Positions 7,139 through 14,054 of a stretch of 24,431 nucleotides of DNA are shown here, in pieces (positions within the stretch are counted from its first letter, which is position 1; each line of letters opens with the position of its first letter). The translations under genes were made by a program, and so were the position numbers. The notes under the pieces were generated by a model. That model made no database searches, was not told the origin of the DNA, and worked only from the letters and a program-made list of their open reading frames with translations. The stretch comes from an uncultured Frankiales bacterium (lineage in GTDB: Bacteria > Actinomycetota > Actinomycetes > Mycobacteriales > SCTD01). Location of the stretch: contig CAMLIA010000044.1 of the NCBI GenBank assembly GCA_946479905.1, positions 1-24,431 of the forward strand. Reading direction: 5' to 3'.

Positions 7139-8176
7139 GTGCTGCTTCGCGGGCGACGGGTCCTGCTCGAGGGCCGGTTGGTGCCCGACACCGAGGTCCT
7201 CCTGGCCGACGGGCGGGTCGCCGAGGTACGGCCGGCGGGGACCGCGCCGGCTCTCGAGGTCGACCTGATCGCCCCCGGGTTCGTGGACGTGCACGTGCAC
7301 GCCCTCGACGGCTGCGGCGTGATCGGCGACACCGACGTGGCCGGGCTCGGCGCGGCCCTCGCGCGACGCGGCGTGACGTCGTACCTCGCTGGGACGATCA
7401 CCGCCCCCCTGGACCACGTGCGCGCGGTGCTGGCCGTCGCCGACGCTCCCGGGTGCCTCGGGGTGCACCTCGAGGGGCCCTGGCTGTCGGCCGCGCGGGC
7501 GGGAGCCCAGCCGGTGGAGCACCTGCGACCGCCGTCGGTGACGGAGCTCGAGTCGCTGCTGGCCGCCGGGCCGGTGCGGGTCGTCACCCTCGCCCCCGAG
7601 CTGCCCGGCGCCACCGAGGTGATCCGAGCCGCGCGCGACGCAGGGGTGGTCGTGTCGCTCGGGCACAGCGACGCGACCTTCGCGCAGGCGGTGGCCGCGG
7701 TCGAGGCGGGGGCGTCGCACGTGACGCACTGCTTCAACGCGATGTCCGGGCTGCACCACCGCGAGCCGGGCCTGGTCGGGGCCGCCCTCGACTGCGCCGG
7801 GCTGACCGTGGAGGTGATCGCCGACGGGGTGCACGTGCACCCGGCCGCGGTACGGGCCCTGGTGGCGTCGGCCGGGGCGTCGCGGGTGTGCCTGGTCAGC
7901 GACGCGGTGGACCTCGGGGCGCCGGGCGAGGGGGCGGTCCGGCTGGCGGACGGCACCCTCGCGGGCAGCCGGGCCGGGCTCGACGCCGCCGTCCGCAACG
8001 CGGTGGCCTGGGGCATCCCCCTCGCGGACGTCCTCACGATGGCGTCCACGACTCCCGCGCGCGTCGCAGGACGTCCCGACCTGGGCCGGATCGCGGTGGG
8101 CGCGCCCGCCGACCTCGTGCTGCTCGACGACGCGCTGCAGGTCGTGCAGGTGCTGCGGGCGGGCTCGCCGTGCTGA
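7139..8176 (+). CDS. nagA: N-acetylglucosamine-6-phosphate deacetylase
   Basis: NagA hydrolyses GlcNAc-6-phosphate to GlcN-6-phosphate and acetate in the cytosol. The 345-aa protein has the amidohydrolase metal and catalytic motifs in order: DVHVH (His52, His54), HLEGPW (Glu112), LGHSDAT (His176), THCFNAMSGLHHREPG (His197), ADGVHVHP (His232) and LVSDAVDLG with the catalytic Asp255. The loop after HLEGPW, usually rich in K-GAH, reads AARAGAQ, a local departure that may affect phosphate binding. It is somewhat shorter than the common ~380 aa. The gene diverges from the ROK kinase operon and its last codons overlap the next gene by 7 bases. The start is GTG 7139. Deacetylation of another N-acyl amino-sugar phosphate is the main alternative. 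Confidence 0.93.
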   Translation: MLLRGRRVLLEGRLVPDTEVLLADGRVAEVRPAGTAPALEVDLIAPGFVDVHVHALDGCGVIGDTDVAGLGAALARRGVTSYLAGTITAPLDHVRAVLAVADAPGCLGVHLEGPWLSAARAGAQPVEHLRPPSVTELESLLAAGPVRVVTLAPELPGATEVIRAARDAGVVVSLGHSDATFAQAVAAVEAGASHVTHCFNAMSGLHHREPGLVGAALDCAGLTVEVIADGVHVHPAAVRALVASAGASRVCLVSDAVDLGAPGEGAVRLADGTLAGSRAGLDAAVRNAVAWGIPLADVLTMASTTPARVAGRPDLGRIAVGAPADLVLLDDALQVVQVLRAGSPC

Positions 8177-9030
8177 CCTCGCGGGTCGTGCCCACCTCCC
8201 GCGGCCCCGTCGAGGCTTGCGTCATCGCCGCTGCTCCCGAGGGCGCGCGTGGGGGCTATGACGCAACGGTGGTGGTGGTGCACGGGCTGCCGGGTGACTG
8301 GCGGCAGGCGCGGTCGCTGGCCGAGGACCTGCCCGGCCACCGGGTGGTGCTGGTGTCGCGGCCCGGGTACGGCCGCACCCCGATCGGCTCCGGCCGCACG
8401 CACGCCGAGCAGGCCGACCTCTACGCCGCGCTGCTCGACGAGCTCGGCGTCGGCACCGCGGTGGTGCTCGGCATCTCGGGCGGCGGGCCCTCGGCGTACG
8501 CCTTCGCCGCCCGGCACCCCGACCGCTGCGCCGGCCTGGTGCTGGCCTGCGCCGTGGTGCCGGGACTGATGGCGGTCCCGGTGGGGATGCGCCGGCTGGC
8601 GGCCGTCCCGGGGCTCTGGACCGTCCTGAACACGGTCGCCCGCGGGGTGGCTCGGCTGCGTCCGCGCGGCGAGCCCCCGACCGGCGACCTCACCGAGGTG
8701 GAGCGGTCACTGGCGGGTGACCCGCGGACCTGGGAGGCGCTGCGCGCGTTCCACGTCGAGCAGCCGTCGACCCTGCGCGGCAAGGGGATGCGCAACGACG
8801 TGCAGCACCTGAGCACGCCGCTGGCCGGCACCGTGACCGCGCCGGCGGTGGTGCTGCACGGCGACCTCGACGAGGTGGTGCCCCTGGGCCACGGCGAGCA
8901 CTACGCAGCGGCCATCCCCGGCGCGCGGCTGGTCGTGCTGCCCGGCCTCGGGCACGCCGTGCCGCTGTTCGCCCGCGCCGACGTCGTGGCCGCGGTGCGC
9001 GCGCTGACGGAACGGGCCGCGACGCCCTGA
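8170..9030 (+). CDS. Alpha/beta hydrolase
   Basis: The 286-aa protein has a standard alpha/beta-hydrolase layout: an oxyanion strand VVVVHGLPGD near 34-43, the nucleophile elbow GISGGG with Ser103, an acid in HGDLDEVVP (Asp232 or Asp234), and the catalytic His262 in LPGLGHAVPL. There is no signal peptide, so it is cytosolic. GTG 8170 overlaps the end of nagA by 7 bases, so the two are co-transcribed and probably translationally coupled. A later in-frame GTG at 8188 is possible. Coupling to nagA suggests an ester or acyl removal step on the same substrate, but the sequence does not identify it. Confidence 0.88.
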   Translation: MLTSRVVPTSRGPVEACVIAAAPEGARGGYDATVVVVHGLPGDWRQARSLAEDLPGHRVVLVSRPGYGRTPIGSGRTHAEQADLYAALLDELGVGTAVVLGISGGGPSAYAFAARHPDRCAGLVLACAVVPGLMAVPVGMRRLAAVPGLWTVLNTVARGVARLRPRGEPPTGDLTEVERSLAGDPRTWEALRAFHVEQPSTLRGKGMRNDVQHLSTPLAGTVTAPAVVLHGDLDEVVPLGHGEHYAAAIPGARLVVLPGLGHAVPLFARADVVAAVRALTERAATP

Positions 9031-9032
9031 GC

Positions 9033-9174
9033 CCCCGCTGGCGACCCTTGCGTGCCGGCCGCGCTCAGTCTGGGCACCAGGGCCGCAAAGTTCGGCGGCC
9101 CGACCTGAGCGCGCTGGCGAACTTTGCGTGCGCGGCGCGCCCAGCCCGGGCACCAGAGCCGCAAAGTTCGGCGG
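9033..9174. repeat. Tandem pair of ~66-bp units, each an inverted repeat
   Basis: Two units, 9033-9098 and 9109-9174, match at about 55 of 66 positions. Each ends in GCCGCAAAGTTCGGCGG. In the second unit CGAACTTTGCG (9118-9128) is perfectly complementary to CGCAAAGTTCG (9160-9170) across a 31-base loop; the first unit has the same arms (9042-9052 and 9084-9094) with two mismatches. The pair fills the gap between two convergent genes, where it could act as a bidirectional terminator, or be a dispersed intergenic repeat. Confidence 0.8.
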
Positions 9175-9189
9175 CAGCGCCCGCGCCGG

Positions 9190-10818
9190 TCAGACGTGCG
9201 CGGGACCCGGCCAGGTCGGGAGCGGGGACAGCGCGGGCGGCGCGACCTCGGTCTCGTAGCGCAGCATCCAGTACGGCGTGAGGTAGTCGATCGCGGGCTC
9301 GCGGTGCGAGGCGTCCTCGTGGCCGGCCAGGACGGTCGGCGGCCGCTGCCAGATGAAGTCCGACGGCGCCCGGTCGGTGACGGGCAGCGGCCGGCTCGCG
9401 CGCAGGTCCGTGGAGGTCCCGGGGAACCAGTCGACCTCCCCGGTGGGCCCGACCACGCCGTACTGGTCGTCCGGGACGCACGTGATGGTGCCGCCGCAGA
9501 CGTTGTTCACGAACGCCCCGGACTCGACGCGCGACTTGTAGGTCCGCCACTCGCGCAGGTGCGTGACAGCCGCGTCGAGCCGCGCCTGCTCGCCCGTCAT
9601 CGAGTACGTGATCGCCTCGAAGTGCGCGTTGAGGTCGTCGCCGGTGGTCTTGTCCATGACCGAGATCGCCTGGGCGACAAGGGATCGCACCGGTCCGTCC
9701 GTCGTACGCATGAGGTTGTAACCGGTGAGGTGGTGCAGGTTGAACTTGTAGTAGCCGTCGTTCGGCTGGACGCTGTCGACCTCCATCGAGCTCGCGAGGA
9801 TCGGGCCCTGCGTGGCGAGCTCCTCCGCCCAGATGCCCTGCCACTTGGCCTGCTCAGTGGCGTCGCCGCCGTCAGCCAGCACGTGCACGACCGCGTTGGT
9901 CAGGTTGAGCCGGGCCATCGGGACGTAGACGAACAGCGGCGAGATGGCGCCGTCGAAGTCGTGCTCGGCGCTGACGTAGCCGTGCGGCCGCGGGTAGCTC
10001 CAGCCGTACTTGAACAGGAAGTTGCCCATCGTGAGCAGGTCGGCGCGGATCTGGTCGCGCAGCTCGGGTGCGTCCGCGCCGAGCATGTCGTACGCCGTGA
10101 GCAGCCCGAACGTCACGCCGGCGTAGGTGTCGCGCGACGGCGAGGTCTCGCAGTTGTAGGTGCGACCGTCGCCGTGGGTCCACGTGATCCGGAAGACCCG
10201 GTTGCTGTTGTCGTTGATCGGGTTGGCCGCGTCGACCGTGGGGTCGCTGACGCCGAGCGGGCCGAGGCCGACGGGCGTACAGGCGCGCATGATCATCCCG
10301 GCCTCGCCAGGGATGATCCCGCCGCCGAAGTCGGCGAGGTGCTTCTCGCCCGTCGGGTCGGTGCCGGTGTTGACGGTCGGCGGCACCTTGAGGTGGCCGG
10401 TCCAGTCCTGCGCGATCACGATGTCGCGGTGCTCGGCGGCGAGGGTGATGCGCAGCCGCGCCAGAGCGGCGTCCTGCTGGTCGCGCCAGAACTGCTTCTC
10501 CTGTCCGGTGCTCTTGGCCGCGTGGTCGCGCGCGACGGCGTACCGCAGCGCCTCGCCACCTTCGTACACGCCGGTCCAGAGCCCGCTGTCGCCCCAACCG
10601 CCGGTCGACCTGACGTGGCCGGCGGCGTCGAGGTCGACGGGTACGGCGTGGCCCTCGTGCAGCGAGAGGTCGCCCATCCGCTGCTCGAAGGCGAGGGCGG
10701 CCGCCTGGTCGGCGTCGCCGAGCGGTCCGGACATCGGCTGCTTGGGGACCGCGTGCGCTGTGGCAGCGCACACCCCGGCGGTCAGGACGAGGGCCAGGGC
10801 ACAGGCGAGGCGCTTCAC
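9190..10818 (-). CDS. Secreted protein of unknown family
   Basis: The 542-aa product starts with a clear Sec signal peptide (KRLACALALVLTAGVCAATAHA). I chose GTG 10818 because it puts the charged residues directly before the hydrophobic core; a TTG at 10839 would add seven residues. The mature part is rich in aromatic and acidic residues, with stretches such as WTGVYEGGEALRYAVA near 90, YNCETSPSRDTYAGVTFG near 250, NDGYYKFNLHHLTGYN near 385 and FVNNVCGGTITCVPDDQYG near 465. The repeated aromatic helical segments resemble an alpha/alpha-barrel glycosidase or lyase, but I see no diagnostic motif and make no family call. It lies 28 bases downstream of an alpha/beta hydrolase gene in the GH84-ROK unit, so an extracellular role on the locus substrate is plausible. 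It converges on the nagA-hydrolase pair. Confidence 0.85.
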   Translation of the reverse strand: MKRLACALALVLTAGVCAATAHAVPKQPMSGPLGDADQAAALAFEQRMGDLSLHEGHAVPVDLDAAGHVRSTGGWGDSGLWTGVYEGGEALRYAVARDHAAKSTGQEKQFWRDQQDAALARLRITLAAEHRDIVIAQDWTGHLKVPPTVNTGTDPTGEKHLADFGGGIIPGEAGMIMRACTPVGLGPLGVSDPTVDAANPINDNSNRVFRITWTHGDGRTYNCETSPSRDTYAGVTFGLLTAYDMLGADAPELRDQIRADLLTMGNFLFKYGWSYPRPHGYVSAEHDFDGAISPLFVYVPMARLNLTNAVVHVLADGGDATEQAKWQGIWAEELATQGPILASSMEVDSVQPNDGYYKFNLHHLTGYNLMRTTDGPVRSLVAQAISVMDKTTGDDLNAHFEAITYSMTGEQARLDAAVTHLREWRTYKSRVESGAFVNNVCGGTITCVPDDQYGVVGPTGEVDWFPGTSTDLRASRPLPVTDRAPSDFIWQRPPTVLAGHEDASHREPAIDYLTPYWMLRYETEVAPPALSPLPTWPGPAHV

Positions 10819-10825
10819 GACGTGA

Positions 10826-10831
10826 AATGTA
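10826..10831 (-). promoter_or_regulatory. Candidate -10 box for a leaderless secreted-protein transcript
   Basis: The minus strand reads TACATT, then 7 bases, then the GTG at 10818, in a short AT-rich island (10819-10846). No good -35 is seen (TTCCCT at 17-bp spacing). If real, the secreted protein has its own promoter inside the operon. Confidence 0.3.
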
Positions 10832-10846
10832 GGGGACAAATACTTT

Positions 10847-11650
10847 CTAGGGAAGGGCCCTGTGCAGCAGGCGCGCGACCCAGCCGGTCATCAGCTCGCC
10901 CGCCTCGGCCGGCGTGAGCTCGCTCGGGCGGACCATCTCGACGAACTCCGCGTCGGGCAGCAGCTCGGCGATCCGGCGGGCGACGGCGATCGGGTGCAGG
11001 ACCGGGTCGCGCGCCCAGGCCGCGACGATCGCCGGCACCTCGACGAGCGCGAGCCGCTCCGGCGCCACCACCTGCTGGTCCGGGATGAGCCGCATCGCGC
11101 TGAGCAGCGACGGCAGGTCGTGCGTGCGCGCCGCGCCGACCGCCTGGGCGGCGCGCTCGTCGAGCGGCCCGCGCGGGTCGTGCCCGGTGATCGCCTTGAC
11201 GACCGCGTGCTCGCCGCGCCGGGCGGCGAGCGTCATCTGACCGCGGACCAGCGCCCACCGGAGCCGATCGGGCCGCCGCAGCGCGTTGGCGCCGGGAGCG
11301 ACGAGCAGCAGCCCGCTCGCGACCCCGGGGTGCCTCAGCGCGTGCCGGAGCGCGGTGTTGGCGCCGTGCGACCCGCCGCCGATGACGGGTGCCGTGAACC
11401 CGGCGTGCTCCACCATCGCCTGCAGGTCGTCGGCGATGACGTCGTAGGTGTAGCGGTGCCGCTCGTGCACCGGCGTCGACCGGCCGTGGCCTCGGGTCGA
11501 GTACCACAGCACCCGGTGGTGGCGGGCCAGCTCCTCGCACAGCGGCCGCGACTCCTCCAGGCTGCCGGACAGCCCGTGCAGCCACACCAGCTCCGGCCCG
11601 TCCCCGCGGATCTCGTACTCGAGCTCGACGTCGCCGACCTGCGCCCTCAC
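10847..11650 (-). CDS. Alpha/beta hydrolase lacking the usual C-terminal His
   Basis: The 267-aa protein has the fold's N-terminal marks: ELVWLHGLSGS near 20-30, a nucleophile elbow GGGSHGAN with Ser94, and an acid position in WARDPVLHP (Asp215). The place where the catalytic histidine normally sits (a GH motif about 25 residues after the acid) reads FVEMVRPSELTP, with no His. Either another His serves or the enzyme is altered. There is no signal peptide. GTG 11650 overlaps the stop of the ceramidase-like gene as GTGA, so the two are coupled and may act on the same compound. It is not a close copy of the hydrolase at 8170-9030. Confidence 0.85.
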   Translation of the reverse strand: MRAQVGDVELEYEIRGDGPELVWLHGLSGSLEESRPLCEELARHHRVLWYSTRGHGRSTPVHERHRYTYDVIADDLQAMVEHAGFTAPVIGGGSHGANTALRHALRHPGVASGLLLVAPGANALRRPDRLRWALVRGQMTLAARRGEHAVVKAITGHDPRGPLDERAAQAVGAARTHDLPSLLSAMRLIPDQQVVAPERLALVEVPAIVAAWARDPVLHPIAVARRIAELLPDAEFVEMVRPSELTPAEAGELMTGWVARLLHRALP

Positions 11651-12759
11651 GCGAGCTCCTCGGCCAGCCGCCGCACGAACCGCCGGCCGTAGCTCATCTT
11701 CTCCTCGTAGCCCGTGCCGAACGGGATCGGCAGGTAGCCGTGGTACGCCGGTGCCAGGCCGGCCAGCAGCGCCTTGCCGTCGCGGGCCTGCTCGATCGCG
11801 CGGCCGAGGGCGGAGAACGCCTCGCCGGGGACGCTCACGAGGCTGACGCCGCCGAGCCGCCACTCGAGCAGCTCGACGTCGACCGTGCGCAGGGCGGTCC
11901 GCGCGAGCACGGCCGGGATCGTCAGTCCCGCCCGGATCCCGACGGTCCGGGAGGTGATCTCCACCGCGTCCGGGATCTGCTCGGCCGCACCGAGCAGATT
12001 CCCTACGCAGTCGGACACCTCGGTGCCCAGGACCCGCGCCGTCTCCCAGTTGCCGCCCTCGTCGGGGTCGGTGTGCGGGTCGCGCGTCGGGTTGACGTCG
12101 CCGAGCGCGCCGGGCAGCAGCACCGCCGGAGCACCCGTCGCCTCGGTCGCCGCGGCCCGGAAGCTCGCGACCCAGTCGCCCGAGACCTCCCGGCAGGTGA
12201 CGCCGAGCGCGACCGGGTGGATGCCCACGTTGGCGATGCTGCCGAGCCGCCCCCCGTCGGGTCCGTGCACGTCGAGGACGGCGAAGGTCGGGTCGTACGG
12301 CAGCCCGCGCCGGTTGAGCGACAGCTCCGCGGGCAGCGGCGCGCGGGCGTAGGACAGCGTCGCCGGCCGGCACGCCGCCAGAGCGGTGCGGACCGCGGTG
12401 CGGCAGCCCTCGACGAGCAGGTCCTGGTACCCGACGGGCATCGGCCAGCCGATCCGCCGGATGTGCCCGGTGGCGGCCGGGCCGCTGTGGGTGTGCGTGC
12501 ACGAGGTCATCACCCGGTCGGTGCCGGTGCCGAGCTCGCGGGCCACGGCTGCGCGCAGCGGGCCGGCGACGTCGGTGCCGAGCAGCAGCAGGTCGAGCAC
12601 CAGCAGGCAGGCGAGGCCCTGGTCGGTGCGGAGGACGACGGCCTGGGCGGTGAGGTCGTCGCGCACACCGGTCGCCGGCCCCTTGCGCGCGCCGAAGCCC
12701 GCGAGCACCACCGGCAGCTCGGGCGTGATGACCCCGCTGCCGAACCCGACCTCGAGCAC
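11647..12759 (-). CDS. Neutral ceramidase-like (N-terminal domain) metalloprotein
   Basis: The 370-aa protein matches the N-terminal domain of the neutral/alkaline non-lysosomal ceramidase family: GSGVITPELP at the start, the zinc motif CTHTHSGPA with His89 and His91, NVGIHPVALG with His181, and a later VPGEAFSALG like the zinc-ligand Glu motif. True ceramidases have a catalytic Ser in a GDVSP-type motif; here it reads GALGDVNP with Asn223. It also lacks a signal peptide and the C-terminal Ig-like domain. I therefore expect a cytosolic metal hydrolase, perhaps an amidase or deacylase of the amino-sugar pathway, rather than a ceramidase. Start is GTG 12759 behind a G-rich site (GGGGGCGG). It is coupled to the downstream hydrolase by a 4-base overlap. 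Confidence 0.82.
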   Translation of the reverse strand: MLEVGFGSGVITPELPVVLAGFGARKGPATGVRDDLTAQAVVLRTDQGLACLLVLDLLLLGTDVAGPLRAAVARELGTGTDRVMTSCTHTHSGPAATGHIRRIGWPMPVGYQDLLVEGCRTAVRTALAACRPATLSYARAPLPAELSLNRRGLPYDPTFAVLDVHGPDGGRLGSIANVGIHPVALGVTCREVSGDWVASFRAAATEATGAPAVLLPGALGDVNPTRDPHTDPDEGGNWETARVLGTEVSDCVGNLLGAAEQIPDAVEITSRTVGIRAGLTIPAVLARTALRTVDVELLEWRLGGVSLVSVPGEAFSALGRAIEQARDGKALLAGLAPAYHGYLPIPFGTGYEEKMSYGRRFVRRLAEELA

Positions 12760-12777
12760 CTACCGCCCCCGCCGGCC

Positions 12778-12887
12778 GAGGTGTGCCGCTCCGGGCGGCA
12801 GTCCTGCGCGGGCGAGCGGCACACCTCCGGGGGGCCGGCGATGCGTGCCGCTCCACGCAGGGATCGCACGCCGGCGAGCGGCACGCA
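12778..12887. repeat. Two successive perfect hairpins in the gap after the ROK regulator
   Basis: The first hairpin pairs GAGGTGTGCCGCTC (12778-12791) with GAGCGGCACACCTC (12814-12827), a perfect 14-bp stem. The second pairs TGCGTGCCGCTC (12842-12853) with GAGCGGCACGCA (12876-12887), a perfect 12-bp stem. Both loops are 22 bases. The stems share the core GTGCCGCTC, so the two are a tandem duplication. They fill most of the 143-bp gap between the ROK regulator's end and the ceramidase-like gene, where they may cause partial termination or shield mRNA ends. Confidence 0.85.
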
Positions 12888-12902
12888 CCGCGCGGGCCAC
12901 CG

Positions 12903-14054
12903 TCACACGACCAGGCGGAAGGTCTCGGACAGGACCAGGCCGGCGGCGCCGAGCAGGGCACCGTCGAGGCCGGACACCGTCACGTGCACCTCGTCGCGGA
13001 GGTACCCGAGGGCGGCCTCGCGGACCGCGTGCTCGAGCTGCCGTCGTACCGGCTCGCCGCCGGCCACCACGTCGCCGTGCAGGAAGAAGCGCCGGATGCC
13101 GAGCAGGTTGACGAGGGTCGCCATGCCGACGGCCAGGTTGTCGACGTACTCCCCCAGCAGCGCCGACCCCTGCTCCCCCAGCGCGACCAGCGATGCGGTG
13201 GTGGTGGCCTCGGGCGACGGCAGCCCGCGGCGGGCGGCCTCCGCGCGCAGCCAGCGCAGCGTCGCGACGGTCTCCCAGCAGCCGGTGAGCCCGCAGCGGC
13301 ACCGCTCGCCGCCGGCGACCACGCGGGTGTGGCCGAGCTCCCCGACCCGCCCGTCCGGTCCCCGGAAGACGTGGTCCTCCAGGACGAGGCCGATGCCGAG
13401 ACCGGTGCCGGTCTGCAGCGCGGCGAAGGCCGGCAGGCCGCGGCCGTCCCCGAACCACTTCTCGCCGAGCGCGAGGGCGCGCGCGTCGTTGTCGACGATC
13501 ACCGGGAGAGAGAAGGCCTTCTCGAGCCCTTGTACGAGGTGGGTGCCCTCTGCTCCCGGCAGCGGGCCGGACGCGACGACCTGCCCCGACCCGGTGTCGC
13601 ACACGCCGGGGACGGCGATGCCGATGCCGAGGGCGTCGCCGTTCGCGGGCAGCACGGCGCGGACGACCTGCTCGACCGCGGCGTACAGCTCGTCGCTGCC
13701 GGCCGCGCCGGTGTCGCAGCCGTGGGAGGACTCGGCCTGCCGCTCACCGCGCGCGTTGACCAGCGCGGCGCGCACGGCGCTGTCGGTGAACCCGACGGCG
13801 ACCGACAGCCCGGCGCCGGGTGCGAACCACAGCGGCCGGCCCGGCTTGCCGACCCGGCCGTCCCGGTCGGGCTCGAGCTCCTCGAGCAGCCCGGAGTCCA
13901 TCAGGCCGGTGACGATGGTGCCGATGGTGGCCCGGGGCACGCCCGCGAGCCGTGCGACGTCGGCGCGGGTCAGCGCGCCGTGGTCGACGAAGGCCTGCAG
14001 CACCCGCGACCGGTTGACGTCCCCGATCCGGTTCGTGGTCAGCAGCACCGTCAT
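12903..14054 (-). CDS. ROK-family transcriptional regulator
   Basis: The 383-aa protein has an N-terminal winged helix-turn-helix (about 8-60; RSRVLQAFVDHGALTRADVARLAGV then PRATIGTIV) and a ROK sugar-binding domain. The ROK zinc motif reads CRCGLTGCWE, preceded by GRVGELGHTRV and GTGLGIGLVLEDHVF. NagC/Mlc/XylR-type ROK proteins are repressors that release DNA on binding a sugar or sugar phosphate. ATG 14054 overlaps the stop of the GH84 gene as ATGA, so regulator and glycosidase are coupled, as for an autoregulated catabolic unit. The likely target is the palindrome at 15420-15443; the inducer is probably GlcNAc or a derivative. Both are inferred. Confidence 0.92.
   Translation of the reverse strand: MTVLLTTNRIGDVNRSRVLQAFVDHGALTRADVARLAGVPRATIGTIVTGLMDSGLLEELEPDRDGRVGKPGRPLWFAPGAGLSVAVGFTDSAVRAALVNARGERQAESSHGCDTGAAGSDELYAAVEQVVRAVLPANGDALGIGIAVPGVCDTGSGQVVASGPLPGAEGTHLVQGLEKAFSLPVIVDNDARALALGEKWFGDGRGLPAFAALQTGTGLGIGLVLEDHVFRGPDGRVGELGHTRVVAGGERCRCGLTGCWETVATLRWLRAEAARRGLPSPEATTTASLVALGEQGSALLGEYVDNLAVGMATLVNLLGIRRFFLHGDVVAGGEPVRRQLEHAVREAALGYLRDEVHVTVSGLDGALLGAAGLVLSETFRLVV

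Noticed and set aside
6496..8169. Longer N-terminus for the first alpha/beta hydrolase (844 aa)
   Set aside because: The added part is antisense to the ROK kinase and then a shadow of nagA, with an Arg/Gly-rich translation; the protein-like part begins at GTG 8170.
9031..9189. CRISPR-like array
   Set aside because: Only two units, each self-complementary across a long loop, with no regular spacers and no cas genes nearby.
9124..10917. Plus-strand open frame of 597 codons
   Set aside because: It is antisense to the secreted protein gene, whose signal peptide and codon usage are convincing.
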